Shown here in pieces: positions 6,542 to 18,667 of a stretch of 64,000 nucleotides of DNA. The stretch's first letter is position 1. Each line of letters begins with the position of its first letter. The notes beneath the pieces are model-generated. The model did not search any database. It worked only from the letters and a program-made list of their open reading frames with translations, and was not told the origin of the DNA. A program made the position numbers and the translations under genes. The DNA is taken from positions 1 to 64,000 of the forward strand of contig NZ_BNAR01000015.1 of NCBI RefSeq assembly GCF_014653695.1, given 5' to 3'. Source of the DNA: Lentzea cavernae (GTDB lineage: Bacteria > Actinomycetota > Actinomycetes > Mycobacteriales > Pseudonocardiaceae).

Positions 6542-6692
6542 CGCATTTAACGGAGCTTCTCGCGGTGTTCCAGATCGTGGATTTCTGTTTCGATGGTGTT
6601 CATGACGGGTACGGGGCCTGCGCTCGGTGAGCGGCACCGCCCGGCGCGAGGTGCACGCCTGCCGCAGACCGTCCTCCGACCCTGAACGACGA

Positions 6693-6722
6693 ACGGCGCG
6701 CACCCCGCAGGGCGCGCGCCGT
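6693..6722 (-). terminator. GC-rich hairpin after the suf operon
   Basis: ACGGCGCGC (6693-6701) is the exact reverse complement of GCGCGCCGT (6714-6722). It lies 14 bases past the sufT stop on the minus strand. No U-tract follows, as is common for actinobacterial terminators. Confidence 0.6.
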
Positions 6723-6736
6723 CGTGGACGAACAGG

Positions 6737-7114
6737 TCAGACGGTGAAGCCCAACGCCCGCAGCTGCTCGCGGCCGTCGTCGGTGATCTTCTCCGGGCCC
6801 CACGGCGGCATCCACACCCAGTTGATGCGGAAGTCCGACACGAGACCGCCGCCGGTGAGGGCGGCGCGGGTCTGGTCCTCGATGACGTCGGTCAGCGGGC
6901 AGGCCGCCGACGTGAGCGTCATGTCGATGGTGGCGACGTTCTTCTCGTCGACGTGGATGTCGTAGACGAGGCCGAGGTCGACCACGTTGATGCCCAGTTC
7001 CGGGTCCACGACGTCGCGCATCGCTTCTTCCACGTCGTCCAACGCGGCGACGTCAGCCTTGGGCTCGAAGACCGGCATGCCTTCGGCTCCCCGGACCACT
7101 TCCTCGGTGCTCAT
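6737..7114 (-). CDS. sufT: SufT/MIP18-type iron-sulfur assembly factor
   Basis: A 125-residue DUF59 protein that helps mature iron-sulfur proteins. Family signs are AMRDVVDPELGINVVDLGLVYD in the first half (conserved DPE), TLTSAACPLTD with the conserved cysteine, and VWMPPWGPEKIT near the end. The ATG at 7114 overlaps the sufU stop (ATGA), showing translational coupling. A longer in-frame start at 7174 would run into sufU and is rejected. It is the last gene of the suf operon and is followed by a hairpin at 6693-6722. Confidence 0.93.
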   Translation of the reverse strand: MSTEEVVRGAEGMPVFEPKADVAALDDVEEAMRDVVDPELGINVVDLGLVYDIHVDEKNVATIDMTLTSAACPLTDVIEDQTRAALTGGGLVSDFRINWVWMPPWGPEKITDDGREQLRALGFTV

Positions 7115-7551
7115 GCTGCTCCCTGGCTTCGTGCTACTGCGTCTTTGAAGGCCATCCAGCCCAGCAGCGCGCACTTCACGCGCGCCGGGTACTTCGAGAC
7201 GCCGGCGAAGGCGATGCCGTCTTCGAGGACGTCCTCGTCGGGCTCGATCTGGCCGCGGCTCTGCATCAGCTCGACGAACGCGTCCATCTTCTTGAACGCC
7301 TCGCCCACGGGCTTGCCCACGACGAGGTCCGTCAGCACCGACGTCGACGCCTGGCTGATCGAGCAGCCCTGGCCGTCGTAGGAGACGTCGGAGACGATCT
7401 CGCCGTCGAGCTTGACCCGCAGCGTCACCTCGTCGCCGCAGGTCGGGTTGACCTGGAACGACTCCGCGTCGAACGGGTCGCGCAGGCCTCGGCCGTGCGG
7501 GTTCTTGTAGTGGTCCAGGATGATCTCCTGGTACATCTGCTGGAGCTGCAT
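7111..7551 (-). CDS. sufU: SufU zinc-dependent sulfurtransferase
   Basis: A 146-residue SufU protein that accepts persulfide sulfur from SufS. The zinc ligands of the family are all present: NPTCGDEV (Cys and Asp), GQGCSISQAS and RVKCALLGW. The GC insertion that separates SufU from IscU scaffolds is in place. ATG 7551 begins 1 base after the sufS stop; a longer frame from 7605 lies within sufS and is rejected. Its stop overlaps the sufT start. Confidence 0.95.
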   Translation of the reverse strand: MQLQQMYQEIILDHYKNPHGRGLRDPFDAESFQVNPTCGDEVTLRVKLDGEIVSDVSYDGQGCSISQASTSVLTDLVVGKPVGEAFKKMDAFVELMQSRGQIEPDEDVLEDGIAFAGVSKYPARVKCALLGWMAFKDAVARSQGAA

Positions 7552-7552
7552 C

Positions 7553-9630
<2,078 letters not shown>

Positions 9631-9663
9631 GACTTGCCGTTCTCCTGGTGGTGTAGCTAGAAG

Positions 9664-9978
9664 TCAGTTCGTGGTGACGGTGACGTCGACGAAGACGTCG
9701 CCGTCACGGATGTCGACGGCGTAGACGTCGACCGGTTCGCTTGCGGGCGGCGACGAGGGCGCGCCGGTCTCCAGGTCGAAGCACGACCCGTGCAACCAGC
9801 ACTCGATCCCCTTGCGGGAGACCTCGCCCTCGCTCAGCGACACCGCGGCGTGCGAGCACAGATCCGCGAGCGCGTGCACCCGCTCGCCGTCGCGCACCAG
9901 AACGACATCGGTTCCCTCGACGTCGGCGGCGAACGGCTTGCGGTCGTCCAGTGAGGACAGTGCACACACCTTGATCAC
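9664..9978 (-). CDS. Rieske [2Fe-2S] ferredoxin of the suf operon
   Basis: A 104-residue small ferredoxin with a complete Rieske motif: CSH and, 15 residues later, CWLHGSCF, giving the two cysteines and two histidines that bind a [2Fe-2S] cluster. Similar proteins are usually annotated as dioxygenase ferredoxin subunits. Its place between sufD and sufC suggests an electron-transfer role in cluster assembly. The GTG start at 9978 overlaps the sufD stop (GTGA). The same gene order is known in streptomycetes but not in mycobacteria. Confidence 0.93.
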   Translation of the reverse strand: MIKVCALSSLDDRKPFAADVEGTDVVLVRDGERVHALADLCSHAAVSLSEGEVSRKGIECWLHGSCFDLETGAPSSPPASEPVDVYAVDIRDGDVFVDVTVTTN

Positions 9979-11132
9979 GCGCCGACCGCCTCGAGCTCTG
10001 CCTCGATGGCGGCCTCGAGGCGCTCGCGCACCTCGGGGACGGCGATCTTCGCGATCAGCTCCTGGAAGAAGCCGCGCACGACGAGACGCCGTGCCTGCTC
10101 CTCCGGGATGCCGCGCGCCTGCAGGTAGAAGAGCTGCTCGTCGTCGAACCGGCCGGTGGCGCTGGCGTGGCCCGCACCCTCGATCTCGCCGGTCTCGATC
10201 TCCAGGTTCGGCACCGAGTCGGCGCGGGCGCCGTCGGTCAGGATCAGGTTCCGGTTCAGCTCGAACGTCTCGGTGCCCTCGGCGGCGACACGGATGAGCA
10301 CGTCACCGATCCACACGGCGTGCGCGCCCTCGCCCTGCAGCGCGCCCTTGTAGACGACGTTGCTGCGGCAGTTCGCCTGCGCGTGGTCGATGAACGGCCG
10401 GTGCTCCTGGTGCTGGCCCGCGTCCGCGAAGTACAGGCCGAACAGCTCGGCGTCTCCGCCGCGGCCCGCGTACTGCACGACCGGCGTCACGCGCACGACG
10501 TCGCCGCCGAGCGTGACCACGGTGTGCTTGATGGTCGCGTCGCGACCGAGCTTCACGTGGTGCTGCGAGACGTGCACGGCGTCGTCGGCCCAGTCGTGGA
10601 TGGTGATCACCGTGAGGTGAGCGCCGTCCGCGACGAGGAACTCGACGTTGTCCGCGTACGCGCCGGAGCCGCGGAAGTCCAGGATCACGGTGCCCTCGGC
10701 GAACTGCGAGGCCTTGACCTGGATGTGGCCGTAGGCGACGGCACCGACGCCCGCGCCGGTCACCGTGACGGTGGTCGGCTCGGACTTGGCGTCGCCGGGC
10801 AGCGTCACGATCGTGGCGTTCTCGAAGGACGAGTACGCCTGCGCCGCGACGCGGTCACCGGGGACTCCGGCCTTGCCGAGGCGGTCGTCGTCACGACCGA
10901 CCGTCTCGACGGTGACACCGGAGGCGGCGTTCACCTCGACGGCAGCGGAACCCGTTGCCGCAGCGCCGGAGTGCAGACCGGCGAGACGCTTGAGAGGCGT
11001 GAAGCGCCAGATCTCCTCACGGCCGCCCGGGACCTCGAACGCGTCCACGTCGTAGGACGTGAAGTGCTCCGCGCGAGAGGTCACCGGGACGACGGCACCG
11101 TGGGAGTGAGGTTGAGTCGACAGGGCGGCCAT
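9975..11132 (-). CDS. sufD: SufD scaffold protein
   Basis: A 385-residue beta-helical partner of SufB and SufC. It shows the EIWRFTPLKRLAGL start typical of SufD, the core RPFIDHAQANCRSNVVYKG (with the conserved His), and the C-terminal DDEQLFYLQARGIPEEQARRLVV helix pair. ATG at 11132 begins 1 base after the sufB stop, so the two are translated together. The stop overlaps the Rieske ferredoxin start. Confidence 0.95.
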   Translation of the reverse strand: MAALSTQPHSHGAVVPVTSRAEHFTSYDVDAFEVPGGREEIWRFTPLKRLAGLHSGAAATGSAAVEVNAASGVTVETVGRDDDRLGKAGVPGDRVAAQAYSSFENATIVTLPGDAKSEPTTVTVTGAGVGAVAYGHIQVKASQFAEGTVILDFRGSGAYADNVEFLVADGAHLTVITIHDWADDAVHVSQHHVKLGRDATIKHTVVTLGGDVVRVTPVVQYAGRGGDAELFGLYFADAGQHQEHRPFIDHAQANCRSNVVYKGALQGEGAHAVWIGDVLIRVAAEGTETFELNRNLILTDGARADSVPNLEIETGEIEGAGHASATGRFDDEQLFYLQARGIPEEQARRLVVRGFFQELIAKIAVPEVRERLEAAIEAELEAVGA

Positions 11133-11133
11133 G

Positions 11134-12588
11134 TCAGCCGACGGCCCCTTCCATCTGCAGTTCGATCAGGCGGTTCAGCTCGAGGGCGTACTCCATGGGG
11201 AGCTCGCGCGCGATGGGCTCGACGAACCCGCGCACGATCATCGCCATGGCCTCGTCCTCGTTGAGGCCGCGCGACATCAGGTAGAACAGCTGGTCCTCGG
11301 AGACCTTCGAGACCGTGGCCTCGTGGCCCATCGCGACATCGTCCTCGCGGACGTCGACGTACGGGTAGGTGTCCGAACGGCTGATGGTGTCGACCAGCAG
11401 CGCGTCGCACTTCACTGTGGACTTCGAGTGGTGCGCCCGCTTGTTGACCTGGACCAGGCCGCGGTAGGACGTGCGGCCACCGCCCCGCGCGACCGACTTC
11501 GAGATGATCGTCGAAGAGGTGTGCGGTGCCATGTGGACCATCTTGGCGCCGGCGTCCTGGTGCTGGCCCTCGCCCGCGAACGCGATCGAGAGGACCTCGC
11601 CCTTGGCGTGCTCGCCCATCAGGAAGACGGCCGGGTACTTCATGGTCACCTTGGAGCCGATGTTGCCGTCGACCCACTCCATGGTCGCGCCCTCTTCGGC
11701 CTTGGCGCGCTTGGTGACCAGGTTGTAGACGTTGTTCGACCAGTTCTGGATCGTCGTGTAGCGGCAGCGGCCGCCCTTCTTCACGATGATCTCGACCACG
11801 GCCGAGTGCAGCGAGTCCGAGGAGTAGATCGGCGCCGTGCAGCCCTCGACGTAGTGCACGTAGGCACCCTCGTCGACGATGATCAGCGTGCGCTCGAACT
11901 GGCCCATGTTCTCGGTGTTGATCCGGAAGTAGGCCTGCAGCGGGATGTCCACGTGCACGCCCTTGGGGACGTAGATGAACGACCCACCGGACCACGTCGC
12001 GGCGTTCAGCGCGGAGAACTTGTTGTCACCCGCGGGGATGACCGAGCCGAAGTACTCCTTGAAGAGCTCCGGCTGCTCCTTGAGCGCCGTGTCGGTGTCC
12101 AGGAACAGGACACCCTTCTCCTCCAGGTCCTCGCGGATCTGGTGGTAGACGACCTCGGACTCGTACTGGGCGGCGACACCGGCGACGAGGCGCTGCTTCT
12201 CGGCCTCCGGGATGCCCAGGCGGTCGTAGGTGTTCTTGATGTCCTCGGGCAGGTCCTCCCAGGAGGTGGCCTGCTTCTCGGTCGAACGCACGAAGTACTT
12301 GATCGAGTCGAAGTCGATCCCAGAGAGGTCAGCGCCCCAGCTCGGCATCGGCTTGAGGTCGAAGAGCTTCAGCGCCTTCAACCGGTACTCGAGCATCCAC
12401 TCGGGCTCGTCCTTCTTCGCCGAGATGTCGCGGACGACGTCCTCGTTGATTCCTCGGCGGGCGCTCGCGCCGGCAACGTCGGAGTCGGCCCAGCCGAACT
12501 CGTAGTTGCCCAGAGACGCAATCGTCTCTTCCTGCGTGAGCGGAGACTGCACCGTGGTGGGCGTGCGCTGCTCGGCAGCGGCAGTCAT
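11134..12588 (-). CDS. sufB: SufB scaffold protein
   Basis: A 484-residue core scaffold of the SUF system on which clusters are built. Recognisable parts are the N-terminal [18 protein letters not shown], the central [20 protein letters not shown], the [20 protein letters not shown] segment (conserved Cys) and the C-terminal [20 protein letters not shown]. The frame is continuous: no intein is present, unlike the SufB of several mycobacteria. The ATG at 12588 overlaps the sufR stop (ATGA), placing sufR first in the operon. Confidence 0.97.
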   Translation of the reverse strand: MTAAAEQRTPTTVQSPLTQEETIASLGNYEFGWADSDVAGASARRGINEDVVRDISAKKDEPEWMLEYRLKALKLFDLKPMPSWGADLSGIDFDSIKYFVRSTEKQATSWEDLPEDIKNTYDRLGIPEAEKQRLVAGVAAQYESEVVYHQIREDLEEKGVLFLDTDTALKEQPELFKEYFGSVIPAGDNKFSALNAATWSGGSFIYVPKGVHVDIPLQAYFRINTENMGQFERTLIIVDEGAYVHYVEGCTAPIYSSDSLHSAVVEIIVKKGGRCRYTTIQNWSNNVYNLVTKRAKAEEGATMEWVDGNIGSKVTMKYPAVFLMGEHAKGEVLSIAFAGEGQHQDAGAKMVHMAPHTSSTIISKSVARGGGRTSYRGLVQVNKRAHHSKSTVKCDALLVDTISRSDTYPYVDVREDDVAMGHEATVSKVSEDQLFYLMSRGLNEDEAMAMIVRGFVEPIARELPMEYALELNRLIELQMEGAVG

Positions 12589-13304
12589 GCGGGCTCCCCT
12601 CCATCATCTGGGATGAGCTTTCCGGCAGAGCCGGGCTGAACGTTCGGGATGTGCGTCGTGCACACGGCGTGGCCGCGGGCGATCGTCGCGAGGCGCTGCA
12701 CGTGGGTACCGAGGAGGTTCGCGAACGTCTCCGTCTCGGTCTCGCACAGCTGGGGGAACTCGGCGGCAACGTGGGCGACCGGGCAGTGGTGCTGGCACAA
12801 CTGCTCACCCACCCCGACGTTTCGCGCCGATGAAGCGTAACCCTCCCTGGTCAACGCGGCTGCGAGGGCCTTCGCCCGTTCGGCGGGCGTGACCTGGGCC
12901 ACGATCGCCGACCGATGCCGGTCCACCAGTGCGTCGACACGACTTTGCGCAAAAGCGCGCACAGCCTCTTCCCCACCCGTTTGGGCGAGGAACCTGATCG
13001 CGGCGACCGCGAGGTCGTCGTAGGCGTGGCCGAACCGGGCGCGTCCGGCATCCGTCAGCAGGAAGAGCTTCGCGGGACGGCCACGACCACGTTGGGTCTG
13101 CCGCGGTGCGTCCCTCGTGATCGCCTCGCCGTCCGTGAGCAGCGCGTCTATGTGACGACGCACGGCCGTGGGACTGATGCCCAGCTCCTCCGCGACAGCT
13201 GCCGCGGTGACCGGGCCCTGCTCCAGCAGGAGCCTGGCAACGGCGCGCCGAGTCTTGCCGTCGTGCTGGTGCACGGCGTCAAGGTGGGTCTCGGCGTTTT
13301 TCAC
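12585..13304 (-). CDS. sufR: SufR iron-sulfur-sensing repressor
   Basis: A 239-residue DNA-binding regulator of the suf operon. The N-terminal winged helix reads [19 protein letters not shown], followed by GRGRPAKLF; the C-terminal half has the cluster-binding cysteines in [20 protein letters not shown] plus a further Cys in HAVCTTH. GTG at 13304 is chosen because it begins where the family begins. Upstream in-frame starts would run into mptB. A palindrome begins at this codon (13304-13317), which suggests self-repression. The gene is divergent from mptB, as in mycobacteria. Confidence 0.93.
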   Translation of the reverse strand: MKNAETHLDAVHQHDGKTRRAVARLLLEQGPVTAAAVAEELGISPTAVRRHIDALLTDGEAITRDAPRQTQRGRGRPAKLFLLTDAGRARFGHAYDDLAVAAIRFLAQTGGEEAVRAFAQSRVDALVDRHRSAIVAQVTPAERAKALAAALTREGYASSARNVGVGEQLCQHHCPVAHVAAEFPQLCETETETFANLLGTHVQRLATIARGHAVCTTHIPNVQPGSAGKLIPDDGGEPA

Positions 13305-13361
13305 AACACCAGTGTTGCGTATTTCGGCGGAGGTCGCAAAGATCGCGGTCACAGGGTGACC
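13304..13361. promoter_or_regulatory. Two palindromes between sufR and mptB, probable SufR operators
   Basis: CAACAC-CA-GTGTTG at 13304-13317 is a perfect palindrome at the sufR start codon. GGTCAC-AGG-GTGACC at 13347-13361 is a second one, 38 bases before mptB. SufR proteins bind inverted repeats in front of their own gene. Which of the two is the SufR site is not known, and one could serve mptB. Confidence 0.5.
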
Positions 13362-13398
13362 TGACTCACGGCTGAACAGGGCTCGATACTCTCCTGAC

Positions 13399-14946
13399 AT
13401 GCCCACCAACGGCGGAGTCGTGACTCCGGAGAGCGACCTCCTGAACGGCCGGGAGCGTCGCCAGCTGGACATCGTGCGCCGCTGGGGAACCATCGGCGCG
13501 TTGCTCCTGACCGTGGGCTCTCTGGGCGGCGGCGCGGCACCCATCTACTCACCGCTCTACGGCGTGCCCGTGCTGGGCCTCTTCTCCCGCATGCCGAGCG
13601 TCGCGATGGGCGTCGTCTGGACCGGCATCTTCATGATCGTGTCGGCCTGGCTGGCGCTGGGCCGGTTCGTCAAGCCCGGCAGGCCGAGGCTCATCTCGCG
13701 CGGTCAGATGGACCGCACGCTGCTCATGTGGACCGTTCCGCTGGTCTTCTGCGTGCCGATGTTCTCCCGCGACGTCTACTCCTACCTGGCGCAGAGCGAG
13801 ATCGCGGCGCGCGGGCAGGACCCGTACGAGCTGGGCCCGGCGACGGCGCTGGGCGTCGACCACGTGCTGACGCGCGGTGTGCCGAACATCTGGCGCGAGA
13901 CGCCGGCGCCGTACGGGCCGCTGTTCCTCGCGTTCGGCCGGTTGACCGCGATGCTGACGGGCGACCACGTGGTGTCCGGCGTGTTCGTGCACCGGCTGCT
14001 GGTGCTGGTCGGCCTGGGCATGATCGTGTGGGCGCTGCCCCGGCTCGCGGCCCGGTTCGGGGTGCCGCCGGTCGGCGCGTTGTGGCTCGGCGCGCTCAAC
14101 CCGCTGGTGCTGTTCCACATCGTCATCGGCGTGCACAACGACGGCCTGGCGCTCGGCCTCATGCTCGTCGGCCTGGAGCTCGCGATGCGCGGGCTGGAAC
14201 CGTTGAAGTGGTCGTGGATCGCCTTGGGGTCCGGGGTCATAGTCTGCGGCGCGATGGTGAAGATCCCCGCGATGGCCGCTCTGGGCTTCCTCGGTGTGCT
14301 GGTGGCGCGCAAGCTCGGCGGTCAGCTCAAGCACCTCGCGCTGGTGGCCGGGATCATGGCGGTCATCGCCGCCGTCGGGGTGGTGGTGATCTGCCTCGGC
14401 ACCGGGTTCGGGTTCGGCTGGGTCGAGACGCTGAACGTCGCGTCGACCGTGAAGTCGTGGATGTCGCCGCCGACGGCGCTGGGCTTCCTCGGCGCCGGCA
14501 CGGGCATCCTGCTCGGCCTGGGCAACCACACCGAGGCCATGATCTCGCTGACCCGCCTGCTCGGGCAGGCCGTGTCCGTGGTGATCACGGTCGTGCTGCT
14601 GTGGCGCAGCTTCAAGGGCCGGATCAAGGCGATGAACGGCCTCGGCGCGGCGCTGGGCGCGATCCTGGTGCTCGGGCCGGTGCTGCAGCCCTGGTACGTG
14701 CTGTGGGCCGCGCTCCCGCTGGCCACGGCGGTGGTCGGGCCGAAGTTCCGGATGTTCGCCATGGTCACCTCGGCGATCATCGCGATCATCCTGCCGCCGA
14801 CCGGGTCCGCGTTCGACGGGCGCGCCTACACCGTGCCGCAGGCCGTCGCGGGCGCGGTGATCACGTTCGCTGTCTGCGTGCTGATCGCGCGCAAGCGGGT
14901 CGGGCCGTTCCTCAAGTCCGACCCCGCCGGTGGCGGACACGTCTGA
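13399..14946 (+). CDS. mptB: MptB-type polyprenol-phosphomannose alpha-1,6-mannosyltransferase
   Basis: A 515-residue polytopic membrane glycosyltransferase (GT-C fold) with about 12-13 hydrophobic helices. In corynebacteria and mycobacteria this family adds alpha-1,6 mannose in lipomannan assembly. The external-loop aspartate typical of GT-C enzymes is in FSRDVYSYLAQ near residue 125, followed by ARGQDPYELGP. Later segments APYGPLFL, GVHNDGLALG and PWYVLWAALPLA are family-like. ATG 13399. In mycobacteria the orthologue also lies head-to-head with sufR, so the assignment has positional support. The substrate in this organism is inferred. Confidence 0.88.
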   Translation: MPTNGGVVTPESDLLNGRERRQLDIVRRWGTIGALLLTVGSLGGGAAPIYSPLYGVPVLGLFSRMPSVAMGVVWTGIFMIVSAWLALGRFVKPGRPRLISRGQMDRTLLMWTVPLVFCVPMFSRDVYSYLAQSEIAARGQDPYELGPATALGVDHVLTRGVPNIWRETPAPYGPLFLAFGRLTAMLTGDHVVSGVFVHRLLVLVGLGMIVWALPRLAARFGVPPVGALWLGALNPLVLFHIVIGVHNDGLALGLMLVGLELAMRGLEPLKWSWIALGSGVIVCGAMVKIPAMAALGFLGVLVARKLGGQLKHLALVAGIMAVIAAVGVVVICLGTGFGFGWVETLNVASTVKSWMSPPTALGFLGAGTGILLGLGNHTEAMISLTRLLGQAVSVVITVVLLWRSFKGRIKAMNGLGAALGAILVLGPVLQPWYVLWAALPLATAVVGPKFRMFAMVTSAIIAIILPPTGSAFDGRAYTVPQAVAGAVITFAVCVLIARKRVGPFLKSDPAGGGHV

Positions 14947-15019
14947 CAGCCGTAACCCGGAACCTCCGGCGGACGAGTAACGGGCATAGGAAGATCGTCG
15001 CCGGAGGGGGTGACGTGGC

Positions 15020-18000
15020 ATGTCCGAAGAACCCATGTCGCGGGAAGAGGTCCGGTTCGCCGTCGTGCTCAACGGGGGCGTGAGCCTGGCCGTCTGGATG
15101 GGCGGCGTCGTGCTGGAGCTCGACCGGCTGACCAGGCCGGGATCGGTGTACCAGCCGCTGCTCGACCTGGTCGGCTGCACGGCGCGGGCGGACGTCATCG
15201 CGGGCACGTCGGCCGGTGGCATCAACGGGGCCGCGCTGGCGTTGTCGCAGGTCAACAAGCAGGCCGACCTGACGCGGCTGCGGGACCTGTGGGCCGAGCA
15301 GGGCCGGATGGAACAGCTGCTGCGGACGCCGTTCCGCGGCTCGCCCGCGTCGCTGCTCAAGGGCGACGAGTTCTTCCTGCCCCGGCTGCAGGAGGCGCTG
15401 GCCCGCCTCACCACCGACTTCGAGCCGACCGAGCGCAACGAGCGCCCGATCGACCTGCGGATCACCACCACGCTGCTCGGCGGCGTCCCGGCCACCAGCT
15501 ACGACGACCTGGGGCAGCCGCTCACGCAGTCGGTGCACCAGGGCTCGTTCTCGTTCCGCCGCGACCCCTACGACTGGGTGTCCGGGGACACGCGCGACGA
15601 CTTCACGGCGGAGTCGCTGAACTACCGCGTGCTGCAACTCGCGCTGGCCGCCCGCAGCAGTGCCAGCTTCCCGTTCGCGTTCGAGCCGAGCTTCATCCCC
15701 GTCGGCGGCCAGGCCACGCCGGACCGCCCGGACATGGCCGACGTCGCGAGCTGGGCCGGCAGCGGCGACCGCAGCCGGTTCGCGGTCGACGGCGGTGTTC
15801 TCGTGAACACGCCGACGAAGGAGGCGCTGGAGGCCATCGACCGGATGCCCGCGGACGGGCCGGTGCGGCGCGTGATGCTGCTGGTCTTCCCGCACGCCGA
15901 GCCGCTGGGCTCCGAGCCGGTGGCGGACGTGGTCGGCAAGGGGCTGACGACGGTCGGGTCCGGCGGCAAGCTGCTGGGAGCGATGTCCAGCCAGGCCGGC
16001 AGGACCTACGTCGAGAAGATCGAGGAGCACAACCGGCGGGCCGCGAGCAGCAGGGGCGGCCGGATGGCGTTGCTGGAGCGGCTGCACAAGGCGGGCGACG
16101 ACGTCGTCGGCGAGGTGTACTCGTTGGCGGACAAGCTCTTCGGCCACTACGAGGACGTCGAGATCCGGCTCGCCGCCCGGCAGGTGACCGCGCAGCAGTT
16201 CGCGCTGCCCAGGGGGAACCCGGCGAACTGGTCGTTCGAACGGGCGCGCCGGGCCGCGGAGACCGCCCAGCGCAAGTGGAAGGAGCTGCACGGCGTCCTC
16301 CCCTACGTGCCGGGGGTGAGGCTGCCGGGTGTCGTGTGCCGCGGGGACGTGGGCTGGGAGTGGGGCATCACGATGGCCGAACGCCTCGGGGCGTCGGCGC
16401 TCGACCTGCTCAAGCGGCTGGTGTGGGTGGCGCCCGACGGCAAGGCCGCTGAGATCGCCGTCGCCCGCCGCGAACTCCACCAGGTCCGCGCGGAGCTCCG
16501 GAAGCTGCGGGAGGAGCTGTTCGACTGGAAGCCGTCCGACTCCCTCGGCGAGACCTACTGGACCGGCAGGCTCGGGAGCTACCACGAGCACATGATCGAC
16601 GGGCACCTCGGCCTGGAGGTCCGGGCGCAGGTCGCCGAGATCGGCCGGATCGTCGGCGAGGCCCAGCGGGTGATCACGTCGCTCGACGGGCACCGGATGA
16701 AGCTCGGCGGGCTCGTCTGCTGGAACGCCCTGCTGGGTGCCCCCGCCACGCCGGCGGAGGCCGGTCTCGGTGACGCCGAGCGGTGGCTGAGCCGCATGCT
16801 GGCGCTGGAGATCGCCGGCACGTGCCTGTCCGACGACTCCTCGACGGGGCTGGACACGCCGGTCGAGCTGGTGCAGGTGTCGCTGCAGACGCGCAACGCG
16901 TTCGCGCGGCAGTCGATCACGGCCGACGACAAGGCGGGCGGCGCCTCGCTGTCGCGGTTCTCCGGGTTCCTCAAGCGGTCGTGGCGGGTCAACGACTGGA
17001 TCTGGGGCCGCCTGGACGGCGCCACCATGCTGTGCCGCGTCCTGTTCGACCCCCGCCGGTTGCGGCGCATGGACCTGCTGGGCCGCCCGGAAGGCGACGA
17101 GCGCACGGCCGACGAGCGCGCGCAGGCCGTGGTCGACGACGTTCTGAAGAGCATGTTCGGGCTGGAGCTGCCGGTCCAGGTGGCGGCGTGCGCCGAGGAG
17201 GCGCGCAAGGAGCTCGCCGGCATCTACGAGACCGAGAACGAGCTGTCGCCGTCGTCGATGAAGCTCGCCGAGCTGGCCGCGTGGGGCCTGCACTGGCGGA
17301 TCATCTGCGAGGAGCTCCCCCGGCTGCGGGCGGCGATCATCGCCGACCGCGGCGACGGCGCGGACAAGCGCTCGCGGGGTGAGCTGTTCCTGGAGGAGCA
17401 CGCGGACCTGTTGCGGCGCCTGGAGAACCCGCAGGAGCACACGGTCTCGCTGGGCATGAGCGCGCTGAACGCCTTCGACCGCGCGGGCATCGGCCGCGAG
17501 CCCCTCACCCAGGAGGCGGCGTCGGACCAGATGATCCGCACGGCCGCGACCGCCGCGGCCGTCGCCGTCACGGTCGCCGACTCCGAACGGTCCGGGCTCG
17601 CCGCGGTGAGGCCCGTGACGCGGGTCGTGCGCGGCGCCGCCCTGCTCCCCTACTGGACGATCACCGGTCTGACCCGCGGCGGTCAGCTCGCGCAGTTCCT
17701 GGGGCTGCTGGGGCTGGCGGTCGGCGGCGCGCTGGTCGTGATGGCGTTGTTCGGCATGCTTCCGACCTGGGCCGCCGGTCCGGGCGCGGCGCTCGGCGCG
17801 GCCAGCCTGCTCGGCGCTTTCGGTTACGCGGCGCTGAGAAGCGGCACGATGCTGCACGGCCTGGTGCTGCTGTCGCCCGTGATCCCGTTGGTGGCCATAG
17901 CCGTCGACCGGCTGCCCGACGACCGTTCGGTGCTCACGACCGGCACGATCACGGTGGCCGGGGTCGCGTTCGTCGTGGCGGCGTTGCTCGTCCTCGGTTC

Positions 18001-18667
18001 GCTGCCCTCCCCGATCCGCACGCCGCTCGCGGTGCTGGCCGACTTCCGGCCGTGGCGGATCGTCGAGCGCCGCTGGAAGCAGGTGGCCGTGACGCTGGTG
18101 GTGGCGGCGATGGTGTGGTCGGTGTGGCGGTTCGAGCTGCACACCAAGCCGTGGCTGGTGATTCCCGTGTCCGTCCTCTGTGGAGCGTTCGGCGTCCACA
18201 TGGCGCTGAGCGGCGGCAAGTCGCTGCAGCGGTGGCGCCGGGTCGAGGGCGTGTGGGGCACGGAACGCGCCGAACCGCCCGCCGCCGCGACCGCGGGATG
18301 GGCCGTGGTCTACGGCATCGGGTACCTCGCGGTCGCCGACGTGCTGCTGGTCGCCGGGCCGCGCGGGTGGGGCTGGCAGGCGGTGATCGGCACGGCGCTG
18401 GCGTTCGGACTGACGTTGCTGCTGATCACGCCCTGGTACGTGCCGCGCATCGAGCGCCGCCGGCTGCGCGAGCAGCTCGTCGACGAGGCGATCCCGGCGA
18501 TCTACCCGCCCGGCTGCGACGTCGCGGCGACGTTGCGCGAACGGCTGGAGGGGCACGCCTCGCTGTACCGGTTCCTGGTGCACGGCGACGGCGAGCACCC
18601 GGCGGAACTCACGCTGTCGCAGGCCGGACTGGCTGTGGCGCAGAGGATCGAGGCCAAGCTCACATGA
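15020..18667 (+). CDS. Giant patatin-like protein with membrane segments
   Basis: A 1215-residue protein. The first 330 residues form a patatin-like lipid acyl hydrolase: glycine-rich NGGVSLAVWMGGV, the serine nucleophile S64 in GTSAGG, and the aspartate D257 in VDGG. The middle (about 330-840) is a family-specific region usually annotated DUF3376. The last third contains six or more hydrophobic segments (about 880-1160), so the protein is probably membrane-anchored. GGAGGGGG upstream supports the ATG at 15020. Its stop overlaps the ATG of a TetR regulator (ATGA), indicating joint expression. The lipid substrate is unknown. Confidence 0.87.
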   Translation: MSEEPMSREEVRFAVVLNGGVSLAVWMGGVVLELDRLTRPGSVYQPLLDLVGCTARADVIAGTSAGGINGAALALSQVNKQADLTRLRDLWAEQGRMEQLLRTPFRGSPASLLKGDEFFLPRLQEALARLTTDFEPTERNERPIDLRITTTLLGGVPATSYDDLGQPLTQSVHQGSFSFRRDPYDWVSGDTRDDFTAESLNYRVLQLALAARSSASFPFAFEPSFIPVGGQATPDRPDMADVASWAGSGDRSRFAVDGGVLVNTPTKEALEAIDRMPADGPVRRVMLLVFPHAEPLGSEPVADVVGKGLTTVGSGGKLLGAMSSQAGRTYVEKIEEHNRRAASSRGGRMALLERLHKAGDDVVGEVYSLADKLFGHYEDVEIRLAARQVTAQQFALPRGNPANWSFERARRAAETAQRKWKELHGVLPYVPGVRLPGVVCRGDVGWEWGITMAERLGASALDLLKRLVWVAPDGKAAEIAVARRELHQVRAELRKLREELFDWKPSDSLGETYWTGRLGSYHEHMIDGHLGLEVRAQVAEIGRIVGEAQRVITSLDGHRMKLGGLVCWNALLGAPATPAEAGLGDAERWLSRMLALEIAGTCLSDDSSTGLDTPVELVQVSLQTRNAFARQSITADDKAGGASLSRFSGFLKRSWRVNDWIWGRLDGATMLCRVLFDPRRLRRMDLLGRPEGDERTADERAQAVVDDVLKSMFGLELPVQVAACAEEARKELAGIYETENELSPSSMKLAELAAWGLHWRIICEELPRLRAAIIADRGDGADKRSRGELFLEEHADLLRRLENPQEHTVSLGMSALNAFDRAGIGREPLTQEAASDQMIRTAATAAAVAVTVADSERSGLAAVRPVTRVVRGAALLPYWTITGLTRGGQLAQFLGLLGLAVGGALVVMALFGMLPTWAAGPGAALGAASLLGAFGYAALRSGTMLHGLVLLSPVIPLVAIAVDRLPDDRSVLTTGTITVAGVAFVVAALLVLGSLPSPIRTPLAVLADFRPWRIVERRWKQVAVTLVVAAMVWSVWRFELHTKPWLVIPVSVLCGAFGVHMALSGGKSLQRWRRVEGVWGTERAEPPAAATAGWAVVYGIGYLAVADVLLVAGPRGWGWQAVIGTALAFGLTLLLITPWYVPRIERRRLREQLVDEAIPAIYPPGCDVAATLRERLEGHASLYRFLVHGDGEHPAELTLSQAGLAVAQRIEAKLT

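Noticed and set aside
11134-12588. Intein in sufB, as in several mycobacteria
   Set aside because: The reading frame is continuous and of normal length with no intein motifs.
14912-18598. Very long open frame (over 1200 codons) on the minus strand opposite the patatin gene
   Set aside because: A shadow of GC-rich codon bias: low-complexity Arg/Pro/Ala/His product, no family motifs, and the opposite strand carries a clear patatin catalytic set.
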